Assembly (NCBI GenBank): GCA_045658225.1
Contig: JAZOUO010000017.1
Span: forward strand, 1 to 9,245
Reading direction: 5' to 3'
From: SVTX01 sp045658225
GTDB lineage: Bacteria; Bacillota; Clostridia; Oscillospirales; CAG-272
DNA: 9,245 bases
Shown here piece after piece: positions 1 to 6,249 of the stretch. The translations under genes were made by a program, and so were the position numbers. Position 1 is the stretch's first letter; each line of letters starts with the position of its first letter. A model generated the notes under the pieces. It was not told the origin of the DNA, ran no database searches, and saw only the letters and a program-made list of their open reading frames with translations.

Positions 1-261
1 GTTGTCGTACAGATATTTTGCAACGCAACGAAGCGCGTTTGCGGCAAGCTTGCCCTCGGAACCGTCGCTGTTGAATATTCTCATCTTCGCATCGCTGTGA
101 GAGGAACGCTCAACGAGCAGGAGTCCGTCCGCGCCAATGCCGGTATGTCTGTTGCAGAGCTGGAGAGCCAAGGACTCGGGACAACGGATGCTTCCGTCGC
201 GATTGTCTATAAGAATATAGTCGTTTCCGAATGTTTCCATCTTGAGGAACTTGAGATTCAT
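1..261 (-). other. DapF-like C-terminal domain of the CarB fusion, catalytic cysteine replaced
   Basis: This is the portion of the carB reading frame (residues 1071-1157, incomplete) that resembles the first lobe of diaminopimelate epimerase, which interconverts LL- and meso-diaminopimelate using two cysteines as acid and base. Family landmarks seen are KFLKMETFGNDYILIDN (substrate Asn in GND), LCNRHTGIGADGLLLVE, MRIFNSDGSE (second substrate Asn) and NALRCVAKYLYDN. The family normally has a CGN motif just after DGSE and three residues. Here that stretch reads LAANALRC, so the catalytic Cys is Ala1143 (codon 43-45) and the next Gly is Ala1142+2 (codon 40-42, Ala1144). Asn1145 is kept. The second lobe, with the other catalytic Cys, lies outside the window. 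I infer that it is not a working epimerase and may be a binding or structural domain. An alternative is a separately started protein from Met1067 or Met1071. Confidence 0.85.
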
Positions 262-3200
262 TCTCTCGCTTCTCATATTATTGAGGTCAACAAGCTCTGT
301 GTTGAACTCATCCCAACGGCTTGCGATAACGTCGGCCAAAGCGTTTGCCGTGTCAATTGCAGTAAGCATAGCCACGTTGAGCTGAATAGCCTTGCGGTGC
401 AAATCAATGCTCTGCTGAATGGTGGAGTCGGCAATTGCGCCTGTATAGACGATAAACGAGATGCTTCCATTCTCCATAAGCTCATAGACCTTATTTGACT
501 TATTAACGTTTTCTACCACCTCAACGTCAATTCCCAGTCTTGAAATATAAGCCGCAGTACCCTCGGTAGCGTAAATCTTCATATTGAAGTCCGAGAATTT
601 CTTTGCGATATTTACTATCTCGTGGTAGTCGTGGTCGTCAACCGATATAAACACGCCCGTGTTTGCCTTGTCCTTGATATTTACCTTAAAGCCTGCTGCA
701 ACAAGACCCTTGTAGAGCGCCTCGTTGAGAGTCTTACCGATACCGAGGACTTCGCCCGTGGACTTCATCTCAGGACCGAGCTGGGTGTTTACGTCGTTGA
801 GCTTCTCAAACGAGAATACGGGAACCTTTACCGCATAGTACGGGGGAACCTTGTAAAGTCCCGTGCCGTAGCCAAGATGAGCAAGCTTTTTGCCTATCAT
901 TACCTTGGACGCTAAGTCTACCATAGGAACGTTTGTCACCTTACTTATATAAGGAATCGTACGTGATGCTCTGGGGTTGACCTCTATAACGTACAGCTCG
1001 TTGTTGTATATAAGATACTGAATGTTTACAAGACCCTTTGTGCCGAGCTTGAGCGCAAGAGTTGTGGAGCAATCAATTATCTTCTGCTCCATATAGTCGG
1101 TAAGGTTGTAGGGGGGATATACGGCGATAGAGTCACCCGAGTGGATACCCGCGCGCTCGATATGCTCCATAATACCTGGGATAAGAACGTCCTCACCGTC
1201 CGAGATGACGTCAACCTCAAGCTCTGTGCCCTGCATATATTTGTCAACGAGGACGGGGTTTTCGATACCTGTGGAGAGTATCTTGTCCATATATTCCTCA
1301 ATATCCTTGTCCTCGTGAGCGATAACCATATTCTGACCGCCGATGACGTACGAGGGACGTACGAGAACGGGGTAGCCGAGGTTATTCGCTGCCTCAAGTG
1401 CCTCTGACTTGGTCATAACGCCAACGCCTGAGGGACGCTTGATTCCGCACTCCTCAAGGAGAGACTCAAATCTCGCTCTGTCCTCTGCCAAGTCGATTCC
1501 GTCGGCAGACGTTCCAAGCACGGGGATTCCCATCTTGTCAAGGAAGTTTGTGAGCTTTATTGCCGTCTGACCACCGAATGCAACAACGACGCCAACAGGC
1601 TGTTCCAGCTGGATGATGTCGTAAACGTCCTCGGGAGTGAGAGGCTCAAAATACAGTCTGTCCGCGATGTCAAAGTCGGTGGAAACTGTCTCGGGGTTGT
1701 TGTTGATTATAGCAACGTCATAACCCATTTCCTTGAGAGCCCAGACGCAGTGAACTGACGAGTAGTCAAACTCGATACCCTGACCGATACGAATAGGACC
1801 TGAGCCGAGAACTATGACGGTGTCCTTTTCGTGATTGAGGTAATTCTTTGCTTCGTCGTGCGCAAAGTCATCGTGAGTGCTATAGAAATATGGTCTTTCT
1901 GCCGCTACTTCACCCGCGCAAGTGTCAACCGTCTTATAAGCAGACTTCATATGCTCGGGAAGTGTAGCACCCGATATACGCGCGAGAGCCGCGTCGGTAT
2001 AGCCGAGCTTTTTACCTCTGATGTATGTTTCCTTATCCATAGCCTGTCCCTTGAGGGTAGCTATTTCAGCCTCGAAGTTTACAAGACCTTCGAGCTTTTT
2101 AAGGAAGAAGTTGTCAATTTTCGTGATTTCGTGAATCTGTTCTACCGTCACGCCAACCTTGAGAGCCTGGAATATGCGGTAGAGACGGAGGTCGTCGTTT
2201 TTGTGGAGTGACTTTATAGCATCCCCCTCAAGAAGCTCCTTGTTGGAGTTGAGAGTGTCAATTCCTATTTCCGCACCTCTGACTGCCTTGAGGAGTGCTT
2301 CCTCGAAGGAGGGAGCAATAGACATTACCTCACCCGTTGCCTTCATCTGTGTGCCGAGCTTGCGCTTGGACTGCGCAAACTTATCAAAGGGCCACTTCGG
2401 CACCTTGAGAACAACGTAGTCAACAGACGGCTCAAAGCAAGCGTATGTCTTGCCAGTGATTTCATTCTTTATTTCGTCAAGCGTGTAGCCGAGAGCTATC
2501 TGCATAGCGACCTTTGCGATAGGATAGCCTGTCGCCTTGGAAGCGAGAGCGGAGGAACGGGATACACGGGGGTTAACCTCGATAACTGCGTAATTATTGG
2601 AGTTGGGGTCAAGCGCGAACTGACAGTTGCAGCCGCCCTCAATGCCAAGCTCCTCGATAATGTCGAGAGCCGCAGTGCGAAGCATATTGTATTCCTTGGG
2701 GGAGAGAGTCAGCGCGGGAGCGCAGACGATAGAGTCACCCGTGTGGATACCAACGGGGTCGAAGTTTTCCATAGAGCATACGGCAATTTTGTTGCCTACG
2801 TGGTCACGGATTACTTCAAACTCTATCTCTTTCCAGCCGTAGATGTATTTTTCAACGAGAATCTGCGTGATAGGGGACTGCTCAAGTCCGTTTGCCGCAA
2901 CCTCGTTGAGTTCTTCCTCGTTATACGCAACACCGCCGCCGAAGCCACCGAGCGTGAACGCGGGACGAATGATAACGGGATAACCTATCTCGTTTGCGAT
3001 TCTGCGAGAATCCTCAAGAGTTGTTGCGATGTCCGAGGGGATAAGAGGCTGATTTATTTTCAGCATTGTATCCTTGAATATCTCGCGGTCTTCTGCCTTG
3101 ATGATAGCCTCTGCGTCCGTACCGATGAGACGGACGTTGTGAGCCTGAAGCCAGCCCTCGTTGTAAAGCTGCATAGCGAGAGTCAGACCTGTCTGACCGC

Positions 3201-3471
3201 CAAAGCCTGCGAGGATACTGTCGGGCTTTTCTTCGATGATTATTCTTTTAACTGTGTTGAGCGTCAATGGCTCAAGATATATCTCGTCAGCCATCGCCTT
3301 GTCGGTCATGATGGTTGCGGGGTTGGAGTTAAGAAGTACTGTATTTATTCCGCGGCTCTTGAGAATACGGCAAGCCTGTGCGCCTGCGTAGTCAAATTCC
3401 GCCGCCTGACCGATAACGATAGGACCTGAGCCAATTACGAGAACTTTTTTGATAGATGTATTGAGTGGCAT
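1..3471 (-). CDS. carB: Carbamoyl-phosphate synthetase large subunit fused in frame to a DapF-like domain (partial)
   Basis: This is the synthetase subunit, which makes carbamoyl phosphate from bicarbonate, ammonia and two ATP for pyrimidine and arginine synthesis in the cytoplasm. The start is ATG at 3471-3469, 11 bases after AGAAAGGA (3483-3490). Residues 1-1070 match a normal CarB in length. The first ATP-grasp half has RPAFTLGGFGGG and IEVNPR with Glu298 and Asn300. An oligomerisation region lies around 400-550. The second ATP-grasp half has GPIRIGQGIEFDY, RPSYVIGG and IEVNPR with Glu830 and Asn832. The MGS-like allosteric domain covers about 935-1070. No stop codon follows. From Met1071 (codon 259-261) the same frame continues as a DapF N-terminal lobe (METFGNDY, NRHTGIGADGL, FNSDGSE) and runs off the window at residue 1157. 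The upstream neighbour is carA, 187 bases away. CarB identity is near certain. The DapF similarity is strong, but its function is unknown because the catalytic Cys is missing. Confidence 0.95.
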   Translation of the reverse strand, partial: MPLNTSIKKVLVIGSGPIVIGQAAEFDYAGAQACRILKSRGINTVLLNSNPATIMTDKAMADEIYLEPLTLNTVKRIIIEEKPDSILAGFGGQTGLTLAMQLYNEGWLQAHNVRLIGTDAEAIIKAEDREIFKDTMLKINQPLIPSDIATTLEDSRRIANEIGYPVIIRPAFTLGGFGGGVAYNEEELNEVAANGLEQSPITQILVEKYIYGWKEIEFEVIRDHVGNKIAVCSMENFDPVGIHTGDSIVCAPALTLSPKEYNMLRTAALDIIEELGIEGGCNCQFALDPNSNNYAVIEVNPRVSRSSALASKATGYPIAKVAMQIALGYTLDEIKNEITGKTYACFEPSVDYVVLKVPKWPFDKFAQSKRKLGTQMKATGEVMSIAPSFEEALLKAVRGAEIGIDTLNSNKELLEGDAIKSLHKNDDLRLYRIFQALKVGVTVEQIHEITKIDNFFLKKLEGLVNFEAEIATLKGQAMDKETYIRGKKLGYTDAALARISGATLPEHMKSAYKTVDTCAGEVAAERPYFYSTHDDFAHDEAKNYLNHEKDTVIVLGSGPIRIGQGIEFDYSSVHCVWALKEMGYDVAIINNNPETVSTDFDIADRLYFEPLTPEDVYDIIQLEQPVGVVVAFGGQTAIKLTNFLDKMGIPVLGTSADGIDLAEDRARFESLLEECGIKRPSGVGVMTKSEALEAANNLGYPVLVRPSYVIGGQNMVIAHEDKDIEEYMDKILSTGIENPVLVDKYMQGTELEVDVISDGEDVLIPGIMEHIERAGIHSGDSIAVYPPYNLTDYMEQKIIDCSTTLALKLGTKGLVNIQYLIYNNELYVIEVNPRASRTIPYISKVTNVPMVDLASKVMIGKKLAHLGYGTGLYKVPPYYAVKVPVFSFEKLNDVNTQLGPEMKSTGEVLGIGKTLNEALYKGLVAAGFKVNIKDKANTGVFISVDDHDYHEIVNIAKKFSDFNMKIYATEGTAAYISRLGIDVEVVENVNKSNKVYELMENGSISFIVYTGAIADSTIQQSIDLHRKAIQLNVAMLTAIDTANALADVIASRWDEFNTELVDLNNMRSERMNLKFLKMETFGNDYILIDNRDGSIRCPESLALQLCNRHTGIGADGLLLVERSSHSDAKMRIFNSDGSEGKLAANALRCVAKYLYDN

Positions 3472-3537
3472 AGTATTTTATATCCTTTCTTTATGCACTT
3501 ACGCGCATATTTTTCGCAATACTGCTCTCTGCTTCTT

Positions 3538-3559
3538 GTCAATGGGTCTGACTATTGAC
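3538..3559. repeat. Small inverted repeat in the carA-carB gap
   Basis: GTCAAT (3538-3543) and ATTGAC (3554-3559) form a 6-bp inverted repeat around a 10-base loop in the 187-base gap between carA and carB (3472-3658). On the minus strand the right-hand part reads ATTGACAAGA, the same ten bases found at the -35 element of the carA promoter. The only -10-like sequence downstream is poor (TATTGC after 15 bases), so a carB promoter here is weak. No intrinsic terminator or gene is visible in the gap. It may be chance or a small mRNA hairpin. Confidence 0.25.
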
Positions 3560-3658
3560 GGCGTCGCGGCGATTGTCTTGCAAAAAATCTGCTACGCAAT
3601 TGCGGCTATTTCAATGTGGTTTTAATTCAAGCTGATTTTTGAAATTTTGTTAGCGATT

Positions 3659-4702
3659 TTACTTTTTCATAAGCTCTACAAACTTATCAAAGTGAATGTC
3701 GCACGGATAATATTGTACCGTAAATGCCTTTTGTTCTCTGTATTCTATCGCCTCGACCGAGCCGTCGAGTACGTTTGTTTCGGTGAGAGTTGCGGAGGCG
3801 GGAAGACGGGCGGGGTTGACTGTGTAAAGGTGAGCCTGGCTTGTTATCTCAACCTTACCTGTTTCAGTATTTTTAACAGGCTGGTTTGCGCCGTGGTGGC
3901 CAAACTTAAGCTTAGTTGTGCCTGCTCCTGCCGCGCGAGCCGCGAGCTGATGGCCAAGTCCCATGCCAAATATGGGGAGCTTGCCGAGAAGCTTTCTTAT
4001 TTCAATGATTATTTCGACGTTGTCCTTGGGGTCTCCGCAGGGGCCGTTTGAGAGAACGACTCCGTCAAATCCGCCGTCGAGGATTTCTGCGGCGGGTGTG
4101 CTTGCGGGGAATACGGTGACGTTGCAGCCGCGGCTTGTGAGGCTGTCTATAACGCTTGCCGTCACGCCGAAATCATAAAGCGCTACGTTATATCTTGCTT
4201 CGTCTGCGGGATAAGACTTTTTCTCTGCACAGGTGACTGCCGAGATAGAGTTCTTTACCGCATAAGTGATGACCTCGTCGGGAACGATGGGGTCGGGGAG
4301 AGTGTCCGTAATGATAGCGTTCATAACGCCAAAGTCACGGATAGCCTCGGTAAGAGCTCTTGTGTCAACGTCGCAGATACCAACTACGCCGTTTTTCTTG
4401 AGCCAGGAATCAATATCACCGCCGCAGCGATAGTTTGAGGGGTTTTGAGCCCATTCTCTTACAACGTATGCCGACGCGTGAATCTTTTGGGTTTGGAGGT
4501 CTTGTTCGATAACTCCGTAATTACCGATGAGGGGGAAGGTCTGGACAAGAATCTGTCCGTGATATACGGGGTCTGTAAGAGCCTCGAGATATCCTACCAT
4601 TGAAGTTGTGAAAATAATTTCACCGACCACACGGCCCTCTGCGCCGAATGATCTTCCCTCAAAAACTTGACCGTTTTGCAAGATAATGTAGATTTTCTTC
4701 AT
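3659..4702 (-). CDS. carA: Carbamoyl-phosphate synthetase small subunit with the glutaminase triad lost
   Basis: CarA normally hydrolyses glutamine and channels ammonia to CarB. This protein has 347 residues, slightly shorter than usual. The start is ATG at 4702-4700, 7 bases after GGAG (4710-4713). The N-terminal CPSase small-chain domain (about 1-140) has GEIIFTTSMVGYLEALTDP, FPLIGNYG and DVDTRALT. The class I glutamine amidotransferase domain (about 165-347) keeps the surroundings of its active site but not the site. FGxCLGHQ reads FGMGLGHQ, so the nucleophile Cys (E. coli Cys269) is Gly248. QxHPE reads QYYPC, so the His and Glu (His353, Glu355) are Tyr332 and Cys334. GPGDP reads GPCGDP, with an inserted Cys222. 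SQNHG(Y/F) reads SQAHLY (Ala290, Leu292). I infer no glutaminase activity and an ammonia-dependent complex with CarB. The frame is open and the rest is well conserved, so this is not an obvious pseudogene. The stop is TAA at 3661-3659. Confidence 0.95.
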   Translation of the reverse strand: MKKIYIILQNGQVFEGRSFGAEGRVVGEIIFTTSMVGYLEALTDPVYHGQILVQTFPLIGNYGVIEQDLQTQKIHASAYVVREWAQNPSNYRCGGDIDSWLKKNGVVGICDVDTRALTEAIRDFGVMNAIITDTLPDPIVPDEVITYAVKNSISAVTCAEKKSYPADEARYNVALYDFGVTASVIDSLTSRGCNVTVFPASTPAAEILDGGFDGVVLSNGPCGDPKDNVEIIIEIRKLLGKLPIFGMGLGHQLAARAAGAGTTKLKFGHHGANQPVKNTETGKVEITSQAHLYTVNPARLPASATLTETNVLDGSVEAIEYREQKAFTVQYYPCDIHFDKFVELMKK

Positions 4703-4828
4703 GCCTTTTCTCCATTCTTGAATTTTTAATTGTGTGAACGTATAGCGACGCCATCTGCCCGCCGCGAAACGTCGAAATATGCGAAATTAAGTCAATTTTC
4801 TAAAAATTCTCCTACTTCCGCATTATAT
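4703..4828 (-). other. carA mRNA leader with possible alternative hairpins
   Basis: The predicted carA transcript has a leader of about 125 bases. It holds a GC-rich patch in otherwise AT-rich DNA. The segment 4745-4750 can pair with 4760-4765 (6 bp, one G-U) or, alternatively, 4746-4750 can pair with 4770-4774 (CGACG/CGTCG, 5 bp). A short AATTTT/AAAATT hairpin lies further upstream, around 4793-4807. I see no U-tract after these hairpins, so there is no convincing attenuator. I also did not recognise a PyrR-binding loop or any known riboswitch. Regulation through this leader is only a possibility. Confidence 0.25.
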
Positions 4829-4834
4829 CATTTT

Positions 4835-4864
4835 ATTATAACTCTTTTTAGCCCCTCTTGTCAA
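4835..4864 (-). promoter_or_regulatory. Sigma-A type promoter for carA(B)
   Basis: On the minus strand a perfect TTGACA (4864-4859) is followed after 18 bases by a perfect TATAAT (4840-4835). The expected transcription start is near 4828. A second TATAAT (4827-4822) lies 7 bases downstream but has no matching -35. The promoter sits about 32 bases past the U-tract of the upstream terminator, so carA transcription is independent of the tRNA nucleotidyltransferase gene. Confidence 0.75.
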
Positions 4865-4895
4865 TATTATTAAGCATTTTTCCAAATATTTTTAC

Positions 4896-4950
4896 AAGAA
4901 AAAAAGAAAAAAACGCATAAATACCGAAAAATTCAAGTATTTATGCGTTT
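4896..4950 (-). terminator. Intrinsic terminator of the tRNA nucleotidyltransferase gene
   Basis: On the minus strand AAACGCATAAATAC (4950-4937) pairs perfectly over 14 bp with GTATTTATGCGTTT (4924-4911) around a 12-base loop. It is followed by a T-rich run, TTTTCTTTTTTTCTT (4910-4896). The upstream arm lies inside the end of the coding region and includes the TAA stop codon. The stem is AT-rich but long and perfect, and the position is exactly right for a rho-independent terminator. Confidence 0.88.
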
Positions 4951-6095
4951 AATTTTTTGGCTTGCTCAATAAGAGTGTTTTTGTTGTTAAGCGCGGGGTC
5001 TGAAATTACAAGATCAAGCAGCGTGGAGAGTGTTTTCCCTATATTTTCGGGCTGTATGCCAAGGGATAGGAGTGTGTTTCCGTCTATCTTGAGCTGACTG
5101 ATGCTCACAGCGGGGCAGAACTTTTTTTGCTCTGTGACCAGACGCATCAGCTTTTCTCTACCTTGAAGCTTACAAGCGTTTATTGCAAGCTCGCCGTATC
5201 TTGCGATGGTGCGACGCGCGCCCTCGTCTGTGTCCTCAAACTCAATGGGAGTCAGCAAAACCTTTATATTTTGTTTCTCGCGGTTAGAAAGTCGGAGGCG
5301 GGATATATCCCTCGCGCCCGACTGATACATAAAGGTCGCAAGACGCAAAGAAAGGTCAGCGTCGAGTAATGTCACGTTGCTTGGGATTACCTGCGCGTCG
5401 GGCAAAAGCAGACATATAACACCCGTCTCAAAGAGCAATTTTGCCCCTCTGTTTGCGTGCTCCGAACAGAGAATTTTTGAAAGCTCAATCGTCTTTCGCT
5501 CGGCGGAAATGTCCGACAGAGTATGCGCTAAATCTTTTATGGCGCAAAGGGTTTCGGTGTCTATTTCAAAGTCGAGAACAGTTGCAAAACGGACTCCGCG
5601 AAGTATTCGCAGAGCGTCCTCGGAAAAGCGCAGGGCAGGCTGACCGACACAGCGGATAATCCTGTTTTTGATGTCATCTCTTCCGCCGAAAAAGTCGCAT
5701 ATTCCCCGCTGACTTGACGCCGCCATAGCGTTGACTGTAAAGTCGCGGCGGGATAAGTCAAGCTCCAATTTATTGGTAAAGATAACGCTTTCGGGGTGGC
5801 GGGAATCCTTATAATCTCCGTCGATACGGAAGGTCGTACACTCGAAAATCTCGCCGTCAAGAAGTACTGACACCGTGCCGTGCTTGAGTCCTGTCGGGAG
5901 CGTTCGGATGCTTTCTTTCTCAAAAATTTCAAGAGTCTGTTCGGGTGTGGCTGACGTGGTTATATCCCAATCCGCAGGGATTTTTCCCATAATTGAATCT
6001 CTGACACAGCCGCCAACGGCATAAGCGTCGTAGCCGTATTTTCTAAATATCTTAAATATTTTTCTGACCTTTTCGGGATAGATTATCTCTGCCAT
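4941..6095 (-). CDS. cca: CCA-adding tRNA nucleotidyltransferase (class II)
   Basis: This enzyme adds or repairs the 3' CCA end of tRNAs with CTP and ATP. The 384-residue protein shows the class II order. The nucleotidyltransferase core has GGCVRD (28-33) and the metal-binding pair in DWD (Asp42, Asp44). The flexible-loop and ribose region includes RRDFTVNAMA (116-125). The base-recognition neck region includes RFSEDALRILRGVRF (156-170). A helical C-terminal region ends IDGNTLLSLGIQPENIGKTL and beyond. No HD phosphohydrolase domain is seen. I choose ATG at 6095 because AAAGGAGGG (6109-6101) lies 5 bases upstream. The in-frame GTG at 6101 would overlap that ribosome site. The gene has its own promoter and its own terminator and diverges from the plus-strand operon. 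It could be a poly(A) polymerase of the same superfamily, but the DWD and EDALRILR context fits CCA addition. If the genome encodes tRNA CCA ends, it acts mainly in repair. Confidence 0.93.
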   Translation of the reverse strand: MAEIIYPEKVRKIFKIFRKYGYDAYAVGGCVRDSIMGKIPADWDITTSATPEQTLEIFEKESIRTLPTGLKHGTVSVLLDGEIFECTTFRIDGDYKDSRHPESVIFTNKLELDLSRRDFTVNAMAASSQRGICDFFGGRDDIKNRIIRCVGQPALRFSEDALRILRGVRFATVLDFEIDTETLCAIKDLAHTLSDISAERKTIELSKILCSEHANRGAKLLFETGVICLLLPDAQVIPSNVTLLDADLSLRLATFMYQSGARDISRLRLSNREKQNIKVLLTPIEFEDTDEGARRTIARYGELAINACKLQGREKLMRLVTEQKKFCPAVSISQLKIDGNTLLSLGIQPENIGKTLSTLLDLVISDPALNNKNTLIEQAKKLNA

Positions 6096-6100
6096 GCGCA

Positions 6101-6109
6101 CCCTCCTTT
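6101..6109 (-). promoter_or_regulatory. Ribosome binding site deciding the cca start
   Basis: The minus strand reads AAAGGAGGG here, a near-perfect Shine-Dalgarno, 5 bases before ATG at 6095. The longer reading from GTG at 6101 would begin inside this site and is therefore unlikely. Confidence 0.85.
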
Positions 6110-6134
6110 CCAGGAAAACTTCTACTACAGTCTT

Positions 6135-6162
6135 ATTATATCACAAACCCACATAAAGTCAA
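6135..6162 (-). promoter_or_regulatory. Sigma-A type promoter for cca
   Basis: On the minus strand TTGACT (6162-6157) is followed after 16 bases by TATAAT (6140-6135), giving a start near 6128 and a leader of about 33 bases. It lies back to back with the plus-strand promoter, with the two -35 boxes 18 bases apart. Confidence 0.68.
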
Positions 6163-6180
6163 TACACCCTCAAAAAACTC

Positions 6181-6210
6181 TTGACACGGCAGACTTGTCT
6201 AATGTATAAT
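6181..6210 (+). promoter_or_regulatory. Sigma-A type promoter for the PHP-like/MATE/GH36 operon
   Basis: A perfect TTGACA (6181-6186) is followed after 18 bases by a perfect TATAAT (6205-6210). The start is expected near 6217, inside the palindrome that begins at the last base of the -10 box. The leader is about 33 bases. Confidence 0.75.
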
Positions 6211-6233
6211 TAAGATGTAATATTACATCTTAA
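6210..6233. promoter_or_regulatory. Perfect 24-bp palindrome, candidate operator
   Basis: TTAAGATGTAAT (6210-6221) is followed directly by its exact reverse complement ATTACATCTTAA (6222-6233). It begins at the last base of the -10 element and covers the expected transcription start, the classic position for a repressor operator (for example TetR, GntR or MarR-type dimers). I do not recognise the specific regulator, and none is encoded in the window. The transcript could also fold this into a hairpin, but no U-tract follows, so it is not a terminator. Confidence 0.65.
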
Positions 6234-6249
6234 AAGGCAGGTAAAAGGG

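Noticed and set aside
1831..2211. Plus-strand open frame opposite the CarB oligomerisation region
   Set aside because: It is antisense to certain coding sequence and has no family resemblance.
2743..3429. Long plus-strand open frame of 228 codons opposite carB
   Set aside because: It lies wholly antisense to well-conserved CarB sequence, has no ribosome site of note, and its protein shows no recognisable motifs. It is a shadow of the carB frame.
3647..4051. Plus-strand open frame of 134 codons opposite carA
   Set aside because: It is antisense to the carA amidotransferase domain, Cys-rich by chance and unlike any family I know.
4703..4828. PyrR-dependent attenuator or riboswitch upstream of carA
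   Set aside because: I could not find a PyrR-type loop consensus, a terminator hairpin with a U-tract, or any known riboswitch core.
5561..5932. Second minus-strand frame inside cca
   Set aside because: It overlaps the true frame, which carries RRDFTVNAMA and the other family motifs. It is composition-driven.
6096..6101. GTG at 6101 as the start of cca
   Set aside because: It overlaps the AAAGGAGGG ribosome site. ATG at 6095 has proper spacing.
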